Part shown: positions 29,109 to 37,792 of the stretch, one piece after another | How the letters are laid out: each line of letters starts with the position of its first letter | Position numbering within the stretch: position 1 is the first letter of the stretch | Program-made: the position numbers and the translations under genes | Notes under the pieces: model-generated | The model's database searches: none | The model's input: only the letters and a program-made list of their open reading frames with translations | What the model was told of the DNA's origin: nothing | From: Halieaceae bacterium | GTDB lineage: Bacteria > Pseudomonadota > Gammaproteobacteria > Pseudomonadales > Halieaceae | Length of the DNA stretch: 64,000 nucleotides | Reading direction: 5' to 3' | Assembly (NCBI GenBank): GCA_902623175.1 | Contig: CACNSR010000012.1 | Coordinates: 1-64,000 of the forward strand

Positions 29109-30314
29109 ATGAAGCCCACTGATCCCATCGCCTCCACCGCTGATATCAGCCCTCACGGCACGGCTGATCCGGCCATTTCTGAGAGTAACGCAATACCCAA
29201 CCGGGCTTACACCAGTTACGACGAATGGCTGAAAGAGCGGGATACGGTCATCGCTCAAACCTGGGCGGGACTGGGGTTGAGCAGTGACATTGCCCAACCC
29301 GGTAGCGTCTACCCTGTCATGTTTATGGGGCTGCCGCTGGTGATGGTGCGTGACCAACGTGGGCGCGCTCGAGTGTTTCACAATGTGTGCCGCCATCGCG
29401 GCATGCAACTGGTCGTCGAGGCCGGTGACGCAGGCTTGGTCATCCGGTGTCCGTATCACAAGTGGGGCTATGATCTCAGCGGACAGCTGAAAACCACCCC
29501 CAATATCGGCGGCATGGGCGTACACGAAGTGGCTGGCTTTGATTGCGCTGATCACGCTTTGACCGGGGTTCGCTGCGATGAGTCCATGGGCGTGGTCTTT
29601 ATTAACATATCCGGTGATGCACCCGCATTGTCAGAGCATTTGGAGCCGCTACTATCGCGCTGGCACGACCTCGCGGGGCCGGCATTCGACCAGCAACTCA
29701 TCGCCGACACCAGTGATCATGGCTCGATGGAACTGCTGCTCAACAGCAACTACAAACTGGCGGTGGAGAACTATTGTGAATCCTACCACCTGCCCTTCGT
29801 CCACCCCGACCTAAATACCTACTCACCACTCGATGCGCACTACAACCTGACCGTTGATCCGCTCGCCTCAGGGCAAGGCACCCGGGTATATGATTTGACA
29901 CGGGGAGACAGCGAACCGCTGCCGCAGTTTTCAGAGTGGGATAGTAAGCGCCTCAAAACCGCGGAGTACATGTCGCTCTACCCCAACGTTTTGCTGGGCA
30001 TTCAAGCCGACCACTTTTTCGTCATTCTGCTGATGTCAGAAGCCGTAAATCAGACCCGGGAGCGGCTACAGTTTTTGTATGCCGATGCCGCCGCCATTGA
30101 TGAGATTTACAGGGCGCGGCGTGAGAACCTGCACACCGCCTGGAGCATTGTGTTTGCTGAGGACATTTCGGTGGTAGAGGGCATGCAAAGAGGCCGCGCC
30201 TCCCCTGCTTTTGATGGCGGACTGTTTACACCACTCATGGATGTGCCCACGCACCATTTTCACCAGTGGTTTCTCTCGCGTCTGGAGCAGAACACCACTC
30301 GCGTGGTGAGCTGA
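29109..30314 (+). CDS. Rieske oxygenase alpha subunit, betaine/choline-monooxygenase-like
   Basis: A 401-residue mononuclear-iron oxygenase. The Rieske centre uses C94-x-H96 (NVCRHRGMQ) and C114-x2-H117 (RCPYHKWGY). The catalytic-iron segment is complete (NYKLAVENYCESYHLPFVHP) with both histidines, in contrast to the gene at 10517. Overall plan is like GbcA and choline monooxygenase. No reductase gene is adjacent. It lies 130 bp after the flavoenzyme; the spacer holds an imperfect GCCCGA/TCGGGC hairpin without a T-run. Confidence 0.92.
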   Translation: MKPTDPIASTADISPHGTADPAISESNAIPNRAYTSYDEWLKERDTVIAQTWAGLGLSSDIAQPGSVYPVMFMGLPLVMVRDQRGRARVFHNVCRHRGMQLVVEAGDAGLVIRCPYHKWGYDLSGQLKTTPNIGGMGVHEVAGFDCADHALTGVRCDESMGVVFINISGDAPALSEHLEPLLSRWHDLAGPAFDQQLIADTSDHGSMELLLNSNYKLAVENYCESYHLPFVHPDLNTYSPLDAHYNLTVDPLASGQGTRVYDLTRGDSEPLPQFSEWDSKRLKTAEYMSLYPNVLLGIQADHFFVILLMSEAVNQTRERLQFLYADAAAIDEIYRARRENLHTAWSIVFAEDISVVEGMQRGRASPAFDGGLFTPLMDVPTHHFHQWFLSRLEQNTTRVVS

Positions 30315-30317
30315 CAT

Positions 30318-30343
30318 AAAAAACCCCGCAACAAGGCGGGGTT
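30318..30343 (-). terminator. Rho-independent terminator
   Basis: AACCCCGC-AACAAG-GCGGGGTT, an 8-bp stem, followed on the minus strand by further T residues. It lies between the convergent Rieske and lipoprotein genes and ends the minus-strand transcript best; it may also stop the plus strand. Confidence 0.8.
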
Positions 30344-30410
30344 CCCCATACAACGACTTCGACTCTCCGACCGGCGTCACTAAGACGCCGATGCAGTGCG
30401 AGTCTCGCCA

Positions 30411-31184
30411 TTAGCGGCGAATCGCAGTTGCGGCAAATGCGAAGCTCTCGCAGGTGCCCATCGCATTCCACTTGGCTTCCAACTCGGATCCGGTCCAGCT
30501 CTCGGTACCGGCCGTCATGGCAGCTTCGTCGCTAAAGAGGTCAAGCCAGACAAAATCCGCATCGTCCTGCTCGAACTGTGGCTCCATGGTGTAGTACCCA
30601 TAGCCTGCTGCATCACCCTCTTCGAGCCATGCGTCGTACTCGGCACGGAAGGTCGCAAAGGTGGCCTCATCAGCGCCTTCGTTCATCTTGCAAAAACTAA
30701 AGTTGGGCATGAAGGAACCGCCTGCAGGCACCGGCTCAAGATTCTTGTCCCAGCCACCGACAGGCTTGAAGGTGAACACATTCTCGGCCTTGTAAGAGAG
30801 CGCACCGTCGAGCTCAGCGGCCCATGCCTCTTCCTGATTGGCGTTCCAATGCTTCCACCCCGCCTCCCGCGCCTCACTCGAAGGCCACAGGAGCACCCAG
30901 ATCACATCGAAGTCTTCTGTCTCAAACTGAGGGGTGAGCACGTTGGCACCCATCATGTCGTAGCCACCCGCGTCGATGCGGCCGTTCCACCGCGCCACGA
31001 TGTCCGCGAACTGCTCCTCTGTGACATCCGGTCCGACGTCGTTCCAGATGTAATCGACAATCACATCATTAGCTGGCGCACTGGCTTCGGCAGGCGCCTC
31101 CGGCGCCTCACTGACTGGCTCCTGGCTCTGACCGCATCCCACTAACAGCGCCAAAGACGCCAAGACTGCAAATAGCATTTTCAT
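30411..31184 (-). CDS. Lipoprotein with an internal domain duplication
   Basis: A 257-residue predicted lipoprotein: signal MKMLFAVLASLALLVGC with the lipid-acceptor cysteine at 17, an AGGAGG ribosome site upstream, then a Pro/Ala/Glu linker. The rest contains two similar halves: GGYDMMGANVLTPQFETED and AAGYGYYTMEPQFEQDD, each followed by a V-W-L block and a G-x3-W motif. This looks like tandem ferredoxin-like (NIPSNAP/EthD-type) domains. I do not recognise a named family and no function is assigned. Confidence 0.82.
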   Translation of the reverse strand: MKMLFAVLASLALLVGCGQSQEPVSEAPEAPAEASAPANDVIVDYIWNDVGPDVTEEQFADIVARWNGRIDAGGYDMMGANVLTPQFETEDFDVIWVLLWPSSEAREAGWKHWNANQEEAWAAELDGALSYKAENVFTFKPVGGWDKNLEPVPAGGSFMPNFSFCKMNEGADEATFATFRAEYDAWLEEGDAAGYGYYTMEPQFEQDDADFVWLDLFSDEAAMTAGTESWTGSELEAKWNAMGTCESFAFAATAIRR

Positions 31185-31334
31185 AAAGACCTCCTGTTTT
31201 TTGTTTGACGCGACACGCGCTTAGTTCGAGTACAACAGCATCACGCCTCGGTCTCAAGTTTGGGAATGCACCAATTTAGTGCCCGCTTGATTCATTTGCG
31301 AAGCAGCGAATTTCATGAAGTAATGCACAGCGGC

Positions 31335-31355
31335 GGTCTCAATAAGGCTGAGACC
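31335..31355. repeat. Inverted repeat downstream of the SDR gene
   Basis: GGTCTCA-ATAAGGC-TGAGACC, a perfect 7-bp stem with a 7-base loop, 25 bp after the SDR stop. No T-run follows, so it is only a possible terminator or mRNA-end stabiliser. Confidence 0.35.
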
Positions 31356-31379
31356 CAGCCATTAATTGAGTCTGGAGCG

Positions 31380-32147
31380 TCACATTTTGGGGTGCTGACT
31401 GACGGTGCCCCCTTCGACCGCGTACTGCCCACCGGTGCAGAAACTCGCCTCGTCAGAGGCCAGAAAGACCGCCATGGCGGCGACCTCCTCTACGGTGCCC
31501 ATACGATTGAGGGGCGACATCTTGTTACAGGCTTCTTCTACTTCAGGCGCCTGCTCGATGGCAGTCTTAAGAATATTGGTCAACGTTGCGCCGGGGTGGA
31601 TCGAGTTACACCGGATGTTGAACCCCTCATTGGCGCAATGCACCGCGACAGACTTGGTCAGACCTACTACGCCCGCCTTGGACGTCGTATAGGCGACATC
31701 AGGTATTGCCAGATAAGAAGTAGACGACGCTGTATTAATAATGGACCCGCCCGAACCACCGGGATTGTCGCGCATCAGCGATATGGCCATCTGGCAGCCC
31801 AGCATCATACCCAAAAGGTTGATGCTCATTAGCTGCTGCCAAGCATCAACCGTGACGGCGGTGATATCTTGACCAGTCACTACACCAGCGTTATTCACAA
31901 GAATATCGAGCCGTCCCCCGTCATCCCGAATCTTTTTCTCAAGCAACTGCCAGCTATCGGCCGAACTGACATCCAGCAGCGCGAAATCAGCGCCGCACTC
32001 AGCCGCTATACGGGATCCATTGGCCTCATCGACATCAGCAAGGATGACTTGGGCAGCCTCAGCACAGAAACGCCTGACCATCCCCTCGCCGATACCTGAG
32101 GCACCTCCTGTGACCACTACGACCTTGTTTTGTAATCGATCAGACAT
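31380..32147 (-). CDS. Short-chain dehydrogenase/reductase
   Basis: A 255-residue classical SDR from the ATG at 32147 (MSDRLQNKVVVVTGGASGIG); the 79 extra residues in the track are upstream read-through. NAD(P) site GGASGIG, structural NNAG (ILVNNAG), catalytic serine in NTASSTSY and Y-x3-K in YTTSKAG are all present, with the usual C-terminal block. The acidic residue after strand 2 (ADVDEA) favours NAD. Substrate unknown. Confidence 0.92.
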   Translation of the reverse strand: MSDRLQNKVVVVTGGASGIGEGMVRRFCAEAAQVILADVDEANGSRIAAECGADFALLDVSSADSWQLLEKKIRDDGGRLDILVNNAGVVTGQDITAVTVDAWQQLMSINLLGMMLGCQMAISLMRDNPGGSGGSIINTASSTSYLAIPDVAYTTSKAGVVGLTKSVAVHCANEGFNIRCNSIHPGATLTNILKTAIEQAPEVEEACNKMSPLNRMGTVEEVAAMAVFLASDEASFCTGGQYAVEGGTVSQHPKM

Positions 32148-32361
32148 CCTGCATTCCGCGTTAAAGGACTGCATTGGAGAGTAACACTCGCGGTTGGACG
32201 GTTCTGCCCCGATAAAGCCGCTACCTTGAACGAAGTGAATACCGACAGAGCGCGACTCAATGTGCCGATGGCGAAGCGTAGCGGCGGTTAGAGGTCCGGC
32301 TTTTACTTCCGCAAAGCCATCCTGCAGTACACTGCTCGCAAGTCCTCGCGTGAGAGCCACT

Positions 32362-33198
32362 ATGAGCACTGCCTCAGTCGCCACTATTTATCGCTACCCC
32401 GTGAAGTCCATGATGGGAGAGACGCTGAGCGAAGCAGATATCGGAGAGGCCGGCATACCGGGTGATCGCGGCTGGGCGGTGCGAGATGAGAAACGTGGCG
32501 GCATCCGAGGCGGGAAAAAGATCCCACAATTGATGACCCTGGCAGCACAATCTGGGCCCGCAGCGCCGCTCATCACTGCCCCGGATGGAGACTCAGCCTC
32601 TGCAAGCTCTGAGGTCATTAATGAATGGCTCAGCGACAAGCTGGGTCACCCGGTGACTTTGTGGCCACTGCTCCCTGCCGACCAGCTGCACCATTATCGT
32701 CGCGGCGCACCCGATACCGAAGATTTTGAGCAGGAGCTGAGGGCAGTATTCGGGCGATTACCGGATGAGCCGCTCCCTGATCTCGCGGGATTCGAAGAAC
32801 TACTGGAGTTTGAGTCGCCGCCAGGCACCTATTTTGATGCGTTTCCAATATCTATCATGAGCCAGCAGTCGCTGAACACCATGAATCAGCTAGGGGGTGA
32901 GTCGCAATTTGACGTCCGACGCTTCCGACCGAACCTGCTAGTCGACATCCCCGACACCGATCACCCCTTTCCCGAGCAAGCTTGGGTAGGCAAGACCTTG
33001 TCGGTCGGCAGCGTGACGCTGAACATCGACATGACGTGTCCGCGTTGCGCTATGACCACACACGGCTTCTGCGACCTGCCGCAAGATACGCAAATCATGC
33101 GCAACTTGGTGGCCAATAGTGAAGGCAATCTGGGAATTTATGCGTCGGTAGTGCAGGCGGGCAAGGTGACCGCAGGGGATTCAGTCAGCGTGATGTGA
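32362..33198 (+). CDS. MOSC-domain molybdenum-cofactor sulfurtransferase-like protein
   Basis: A 278-residue protein from the ATG at 32362 (MSTASVATIYRYPVKSMMGE). The N-terminal MOSC_N barrel is followed by the MOSC core (DVRRFRPNLLVD) with the conserved cysteine in CPRCAMTTHG. Relatives carry sulfur to molybdenum cofactor or act as N-hydroxylated-compound reductases (YcbX, mARC). It fits with the moaEDC genes a few kilobases on. Confidence 0.9.
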   Translation: MSTASVATIYRYPVKSMMGETLSEADIGEAGIPGDRGWAVRDEKRGGIRGGKKIPQLMTLAAQSGPAAPLITAPDGDSASASSEVINEWLSDKLGHPVTLWPLLPADQLHHYRRGAPDTEDFEQELRAVFGRLPDEPLPDLAGFEELLEFESPPGTYFDAFPISIMSQQSLNTMNQLGGESQFDVRRFRPNLLVDIPDTDHPFPEQAWVGKTLSVGSVTLNIDMTCPRCAMTTHGFCDLPQDTQIMRNLVANSEGNLGIYASVVQAGKVTAGDSVSVM

Positions 33199-33202
33199 CG
33201 CC

Positions 33203-33460
33203 TTATCGGCGTCCGTGGTCATCCCAGCGGAGCACCGTTAAGTTCGAGACGCCCAGCAAACGAGCCGCTTCATTAAGCGTATAGCCTTGCTCGATGTAAG
33301 ACTGGAGTGCTCTCAGGCGACGTTGATGCGCTAGATCATAGACCTGCGCGGGGGTTTTGCTCGCCGGTGAGCTCTCCTCATCTCGATCGGTGTTACCACC
33401 GTTGACGCGCTTAATGGGCGCACGGTTGCCTAGTGGGAAATGACTGAATCCGAAGATCAT
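33203..33460 (-). CDS. Small helix-turn-helix protein
   Basis: An 85-residue protein whose C-terminal half reads as an HTH (QGYTLNEAARLLGVSNLTVLRW); the N-terminal half is polar and probably disordered. It converges with the MOSC gene, four bases between the stops. Size and HTH suggest a DNA-binding accessory protein or a transposase-like N-domain; no partner is visible. Start codon uncertain. Confidence 0.55.
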   Translation of the reverse strand: MIFGFSHFPLGNRAPIKRVNGGNTDRDEESSPASKTPAQVYDLAHQRRLRALQSYIEQGYTLNEAARLLGVSNLTVLRWDDHGRR

Positions 33461-33578
33461 GAGCGATGCCTGAGGGCGGTTTCGCAGGTTGTACCCACCC
33501 CAACGCCGATTGGATCAAACAAAATCTGGACAAAGGGGCTTTGTGCTCGAGCTCAGGGCGCGAAAGGATGCTTTTAAG

Positions 33579-33683
33579 CTAGCTCACAGGCTTATCAGGC
33601 GCACCTGAATCAGCAGATACTCAGCTGGAAACCGACATCGCCCCTATAAACACTGCTGATAAAAAGAGATTGAGCTTGTTCAT
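33579..33683 (-). pseudogene. Signal-peptide leader interrupted by stops
   Basis: In the 383-bp gap before tRNA-Gly the minus strand has GGGAG, six bases, then an ATG at 33683 opening MNKLNLFLSAVFIGAMSVSS, a typical signal peptide. A TGA follows as codon 21 (33623-33621); the frame then continues VSADSGAPDKPVS to a TAG at 33579, with A-D-S fitting a signal-peptidase site after the stop. It looks like a decayed exported protein (TGG to TGA), though a free 20-residue membrane peptide is possible. The rest of the gap shows nothing. Confidence 0.45.
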
Positions 33684-33843
33684 TTTTTCTCCCTGCCAAC
33701 ACGGTTGATCGCTTCTAAGGTTGCTGACATCCAGATACAGTGCTCTCTCGCGCGACGATGGATTCCGACTTGGCATAACCTGCTAATCCGCGCCCGGCAT
33801 CGATGACGAAAAAAGTGACAATCTTCGAGACAGCTTTTATGTC

Positions 33844-33917
33844 TGGAGCGGGTGATGGGAATCGAACCCACGTTTAAAGCTTGGGAAGCTCTCGTTCTAC
33901 CATTGAACTACACCCGC
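33844..33917 (-). tRNA. tRNA-Gly(CCC)
   Basis: Minus strand: acceptor GCGGGTG/CACCCGC, anticodon stem AGAGC/GCTTT (one G-T pair) around loop TTCCCAA (anticodon CCC), T-arm with GTTCGATTC, discriminator T and encoded CCA. 74 bases. ORFs across it are shadows. Confidence 0.96.
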
Positions 33918-33964
33918 CGAGCAGCAGGAGCTTACCCTCGTGTTGCCTGGTCGGCAAAATGGGC

Positions 33965-34444
33965 TCAGCCGAGATCCAACGCTTTGAGTGCGGCCAGCAG
34001 CTCGGTGTGGTGGTCTTTGGTTTTGAACTTATCCATGACCGCCTTCAGTTTGCCGTCCTTACCAACGATGAAGGTCGTGCGCAAAATGCCGTCGAACTCG
34101 CGGCCCATGAACTTTTTAGGGCCCCAGGCGCCGTACTTGTCCGCGGTGGCGTGGTCTTCGTCACTAAGCAGCTGGAAGTTGAGCTCGTCGCGCTCAACGA
34201 ATTTGGCGAGCTTATTGACAGGATCCGGGCTGATACCCAGCACCAGCGTGTTTAGGCCCTTCAATGCCTTGGCCGAGTCTCTGAGGCCCTGCGCCTGCAC
34301 CGTGCAACCGGGCGTCATCGCCTTGGGGTAAAAGTATACCACCACCGCCGACTTGCCCTTGAAGTCAGTGAGGGAGACTGTGTTGCCTTTATGATCTGAG
34401 AGTGAAAACTTGGGCGCCAGATTGCCCACCTTGGGAAATGCCAT
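33965..34444 (-). CDS. bcp: Thioredoxin-dependent peroxiredoxin (Bcp/PrxQ)
   Basis: A 159-residue peroxiredoxin that reduces peroxides with thioredoxin. It has the AhpC/TSA fold (PKFSLSDHKGNTVSLTDFKGK) and the peroxidatic cysteine in MTPGCTVQAQGLRD. The usual resolving cysteine five residues on (C-x4-C) is a glutamine-alanine stretch here, so it would be 1-Cys-like or resolve elsewhere. Single gene between tRNA-Gly and the Nudix gene. Confidence 0.93.
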   Translation of the reverse strand: MAFPKVGNLAPKFSLSDHKGNTVSLTDFKGKSAVVVYFYPKAMTPGCTVQAQGLRDSAKALKGLNTLVLGISPDPVNKLAKFVERDELNFQLLSDEDHATADKYGAWGPKKFMGREFDGILRTTFIVGKDGKLKAVMDKFKTKDHHTELLAALKALDLG

Positions 34445-34532
34445 ATCGGCCTCCGAATAAAGTCACTGTGAGTGGTCCTGTTACGTTGGCTCATCCGGCA
34501 GGGATCAGCAAACCGTCGACGTACTCGATTCT

Positions 34533-35072
34533 CTAGCGCCGCGGATATTCGATAACAGTGTTGCGGATCGGGTACTGCCCTATTTTTCGATCTTCGAGAA
34601 ACTCTCTGAGCAGTTCCCTGACAGTGGGAAACGCCAGCTCCTCCCAGGGGATCTCCTGCTCGGTAAAGAGCGCGCTCTCCAGCGACTCGGGGCCGACACC
34701 AAAGTCATCGTTTTCAATGCTGCAGCGATAAAACAGATAAACCTGGCTGATGTGAGGCACATCAAAGATGCGATAGAGCTCTAGATCAATGGCCTTGGCC
34801 GCTGCCTCCTCCCACGTTTCGCGAGCCGCGCCCTCGGCAGAGGTTTCGCCGTTTTCCATAAAGCCGGCGGGTAGCGTCCATTTTCCAAAGCGCGGTTCGA
34901 TAGCCCGCTTGCAAAGCAAAATACGGTCGCCCACCGTAGGCAAACAGCCCACGATCACCTTCGGATTGATGTAATGAATGTGGCCACAGCTTTGGCAGAC
35001 ATGCCGTTCGCGGTTATCGTCCTCGGGGATCTGCAGGGCAACCGGCCCACCACAAAAGTTACAAAACTTCAC
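34533..35072 (-). CDS. Nudix hydrolase with N-terminal zinc ribbon
   Basis: A 179-residue Nudix enzyme. The N-terminus is a Cys4 ribbon (CNFCGG...CQSCGH), then the Nudix box GFMENGETSAEGAARETWEEAAAK; the RE-x2-EE core is intact, while the usual final glycine is alanine. The layout resembles NudC/NADH-pyrophosphatase-like and ADP-ribose hydrolases without their full N-domain. It overlaps moaE by four bases and so is part of the moa operon. Confidence 0.92.
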   Translation of the reverse strand: MKFCNFCGGPVALQIPEDDNRERHVCQSCGHIHYINPKVIVGCLPTVGDRILLCKRAIEPRFGKWTLPAGFMENGETSAEGAARETWEEAAAKAIDLELYRIFDVPHISQVYLFYRCSIENDDFGVGPESLESALFTEQEIPWEELAFPTVRELLREFLEDRKIGQYPIRNTVIEYPRR

Positions 35073-35530
35073 TGGGCTTCCCCCGACTGCCAGCGCGCCC
35101 GGCGCGCAATATCACTATCGCGACTCGCCACCCACTGCTCTCCCGCGGGCCCTTGTTCACGCTTCCAGAAGGGCGCATCGGTTTTCAAGGTATCCATTAT
35201 CAATTCGCAGGCACTGATCGCCTCACCCCGATGGTCCGCAACCGCACCGACCCACACAATCGTCTCCGACACTGCCAACAGACCGAAGCGATGCACAATC
35301 CGCCAATTGCGTAGCCCGAAACGCTCGGCCGCCAATTGGCCGAGGTCCGACAGCACTTTTCGTGCCATTTCCGGGTAATGCTCCAGCTCCAACTCGGTCA
35401 CCGCATGCTGGTCGGAATGATCGCGAACGTATCCTGTAAACGTGACGACTGCGGCACCCGGACGGTCCCCAACAAGCTGAGTGTATTCGGCCGCGACGTC
35501 AATCGCCTCGCTTTGGAGCGCTACCGACAC
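35069..35530 (-). CDS. moaE: Molybdopterin synthase catalytic subunit MoaE
   Basis: Large subunit of molybdopterin synthase, which adds the dithiolene sulfurs to cyclic pyranopterin; 153 residues. Characteristic blocks are VVTFTGYVRDHSD, LELEHYPEMARKVL, VHRFGLLAVSETIVWV and the C-terminal FWKREQG. It is directly downstream of moaD, one base between the genes. Confidence 0.96.
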   Translation of the reverse strand: MSVALQSEAIDVAAEYTQLVGDRPGAAVVTFTGYVRDHSDQHAVTELELEHYPEMARKVLSDLGQLAAERFGLRNWRIVHRFGLLAVSETIVWVGAVADHRGEAISACELIMDTLKTDAPFWKREQGPAGEQWVASRDSDIARRARWQSGEAQ

Positions 35531-35531
35531 G

Positions 35532-35816
35532 TTAACCCCCGGTCATCGGCGGGAAGAACGCGAGCTCGTCCCCCTCAGAAACTACCGCGTCAGTGAAGAC
35601 CACCTTGTGATTGAGCGCGTGCACCAAATTCGGCTGGTTCAGGGCCTCTTTCCATGCCGCACCGCGCTGGGACAACAGCGCTTTAATCGCCGCCACATCT
35701 AATTGAGCAGACGCCTGGGAGATATCGGAAATAGCCAGCTCAAACTCGCTTTCGCCCAGTGCCTCACGCAGCGCTGAAAACAATTTAATCGTTATGCTCA
35801 CGCTGCCACTCGCCAC
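35532..35816 (-). CDS. moaD: Molybdopterin synthase sulfur carrier MoaD
   Basis: Ubiquitin-like sulfur carrier, up to 94 residues, ending with the required Gly-Gly (FFPPMTGG), whose thiocarboxylate donates sulfur in MoaE. Starting at 35816 overlaps moaC by 32 bases; a GTG five codons later ([16 protein letters not shown]) would also suit. The family is normally about 81-85 residues, favouring the later start. Confidence 0.94.
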   Translation of the reverse strand: MASGSVSITIKLFSALREALGESEFELAISDISQASAQLDVAAIKALLSQRGAAWKEALNQPNLVHALNHKVVFTDAVVSEGDELAFFPPMTGG

Positions 35817-36282
35817 TCACGCCACCTGACTTACGAGTCAGCTGCGTGTTCTCAATGGTCATACCGCGATCCATCGCTTTGCACATGTCATATAACGTCA
35901 ATGCTGCAATAGACGCTGCAGTCAGCGACTCCATCTCCACACCTGTTTGGCCCATCACTTTGCAGGTCGCCTCGATCTGCACGCCAGGAAGATCCTCATC
36001 AGGCAGCAAATCGATCTTGACGGAGGACAAGGGCAGAGGATGACACAGCGGAATCAACTCCGAGCACTTTTTGGCCGCCTGAATGCCGGCAATGCGCGCC
36101 ACCGCCAACACATCCCCTTTGGGTGTGTTACCGCCGACTATGGCTTCCAGTGTCGTCGCCTGCATGCGCACACAGGCTCTCGCGGTGGCCTCGCGCGCGG
36201 TCACCGCTTTTTTGCTCACGTCGACAATGTGCGCCCGACCCGCATCGTCAAGATGCGTCAGGCGATCTGAGTTCTCAGGCAT
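35785..36282 (-). CDS. moaC: Cyclic pyranopterin monophosphate synthase MoaC
   Basis: Second enzyme of molybdenum-cofactor synthesis, converting the MoaA product to cPMP; 165 residues. It starts with [23 protein letters not shown] and has the catalytic block [16 protein letters not shown] and [23 protein letters not shown]. First gene of moaC-moaD-moaE-nudix. moaA is not in the window, and no moco riboswitch is visible in the short leader. Confidence 0.97.
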   Translation of the reverse strand: MPENSDRLTHLDDAGRAHIVDVSKKAVTAREATARACVRMQATTLEAIVGGNTPKGDVLAVARIAGIQAAKKCSELIPLCHPLPLSSVKIDLLPDEDLPGVQIEATCKVMGQTGVEMESLTAASIAALTLYDMCKAMDRGMTIENTQLTRKSGGVSGEWQREHND

Positions 36283-36365
36283 GGTCCAATGCTACCACTC
36301 CGGTGCGATAAACGGCATAAGCTGGCATGATGCCCCACTTCACAGGGTTACCCCCCGGACACCGC

Positions 36366-37661
36366 ATGATCGCCGATCAGACCCCAGCACCTTGCATCTG
36401 TTACCGCTGGACGGTGCTCGTGATGCTGACGCTGGTTTACACCTTCAATTTTATTGATCGTCAGATCCTCGTCATCCTGCAGGAGCCGATCAAAGCCGAT
36501 TTAGGGCTAAGTGATGCGCAGCTGGGCTTACTGACCGGCTTCAGCTTCGCGCTGGTCTATGTCACCGCGGGCATTCCTATCGCCTGGGCGGCCGATAGAA
36601 GCAATCGACGCAACATCGTCGTCGCCTCGCTCGCCTTTTGGTCATTTATGACTGCCATCTCCGGCCTGGTACAGAACTTTGGCCAGTTACTGGCGGCGCG
36701 ATTGGGCGTAGGCGTGGGAGAAGCCGGCGGCTCTCCGCCCTCACACTCCATGATCAGCGACTATTTCCCGCCAAGCAGCCGCGGTACGGCATTGTCGTTT
36801 TACAGCATGGGTATCTACATAGGTGTTCTGTTCGGTTTTGCCGCAGGCGGCTGGATCGCCGAAAACTTTGGCTGGCGCAATGCTTTTTTCGTAATCGGTG
36901 TCCCAGGCATTCTTTACGCGCTAGCAGTGCTCTGGGTCGTCAAGGAACCGAAGCGCGGCCAGTTCGACGTGGGTGGCACCCCCCCTAAATCCAGCCTGAG
37001 CGAGACTATGAACTGCCTGCGCGGCCGGCCGACCTTCTGGTGGATCTCAATAGGCTGCGCCTTCACCGCCTTTGTTTCCTACGGCAACGGCAATTTCATG
37101 CCCTCTTTCCTGATGCGCAACCACGGCCTGTCTCTGGCCGAGGTGGGCGCCACTCTTGGCTTGATATCTGGCCTGTCAGGGGCCATCGGCACCTTTCTCG
37201 GCGGCTTTCTGTCTGATCGCCTCGGGGTGAGAGATATTCGCTGGTATGTGTGGCTACCCATACTCGGGGGACTCACGGCCATGATTCCGGCGTACTTCAC
37301 CCTGCTAGGCGAGAACACCACACTCATTATCGCCGCGATGATCCCCTCTCAGATTCTGGGGGCGCTGTATCTCGGGCCATGCATCGCCACCTGCCACAAC
37401 CTGGTGTCACCCGGCATGCGCGCCATGGCCTCCGCTATCTTGTACTTTGTGCTGAACATCATTGGCCTTGGGTTGGGTCCCTTAACCGTCGGTATATTGA
37501 GCGATGCCTTTTCAAGCACTTATGGGGACAACAATTTGCGCTACGCCATGGCCACCACCCTCACCATTAGCCTGGTGGGTGTCTTCTTTTTATCAATGGG
37601 CGTTCGCAGCCTGAAGCGGGATTTGGAAATCAACCGAGAGGCACTGGCGCACGCAGAGTGA
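36366..37661 (+). CDS. MFS transporter (spinster-like)
   Basis: A 12-helix major-facilitator carrier, about 431 residues from the ATG at 36366; an upstream ATG at 36327 is possible. TM1 contains YTFNFIDRQIL, and the cytoplasmic loop 2-3 has the MFS A-motif variant (GIPIAWAADRSNRRNI), repeated in the second half (GGFLSDRLGVRD). The GVGVGEAGGSPPSHSMISDYFP block is typical of the spinster-type group common in sphingomonads and OM60-type bacteria. Substrate unknown. Confidence 0.9.
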   Translation: MIADQTPAPCICYRWTVLVMLTLVYTFNFIDRQILVILQEPIKADLGLSDAQLGLLTGFSFALVYVTAGIPIAWAADRSNRRNIVVASLAFWSFMTAISGLVQNFGQLLAARLGVGVGEAGGSPPSHSMISDYFPPSSRGTALSFYSMGIYIGVLFGFAAGGWIAENFGWRNAFFVIGVPGILYALAVLWVVKEPKRGQFDVGGTPPKSSLSETMNCLRGRPTFWWISIGCAFTAFVSYGNGNFMPSFLMRNHGLSLAEVGATLGLISGLSGAIGTFLGGFLSDRLGVRDIRWYVWLPILGGLTAMIPAYFTLLGENTTLIIAAMIPSQILGALYLGPCIATCHNLVSPGMRAMASAILYFVLNIIGLGLGPLTVGILSDAFSSTYGDNNLRYAMATTLTISLVGVFFLSMGVRSLKRDLEINREALAHAE

Positions 37662-37792
37662 CCCGACAGAGTACGTTATGCAATCACCGGACCAGCCATT
37701 CAACCAAAACACGTGACAGACGACAGTAATATTTGACTTTAAACTACGGAGTGAGCCCTTATGAGACCCGCATAAAAAGGAGCATAATCATA

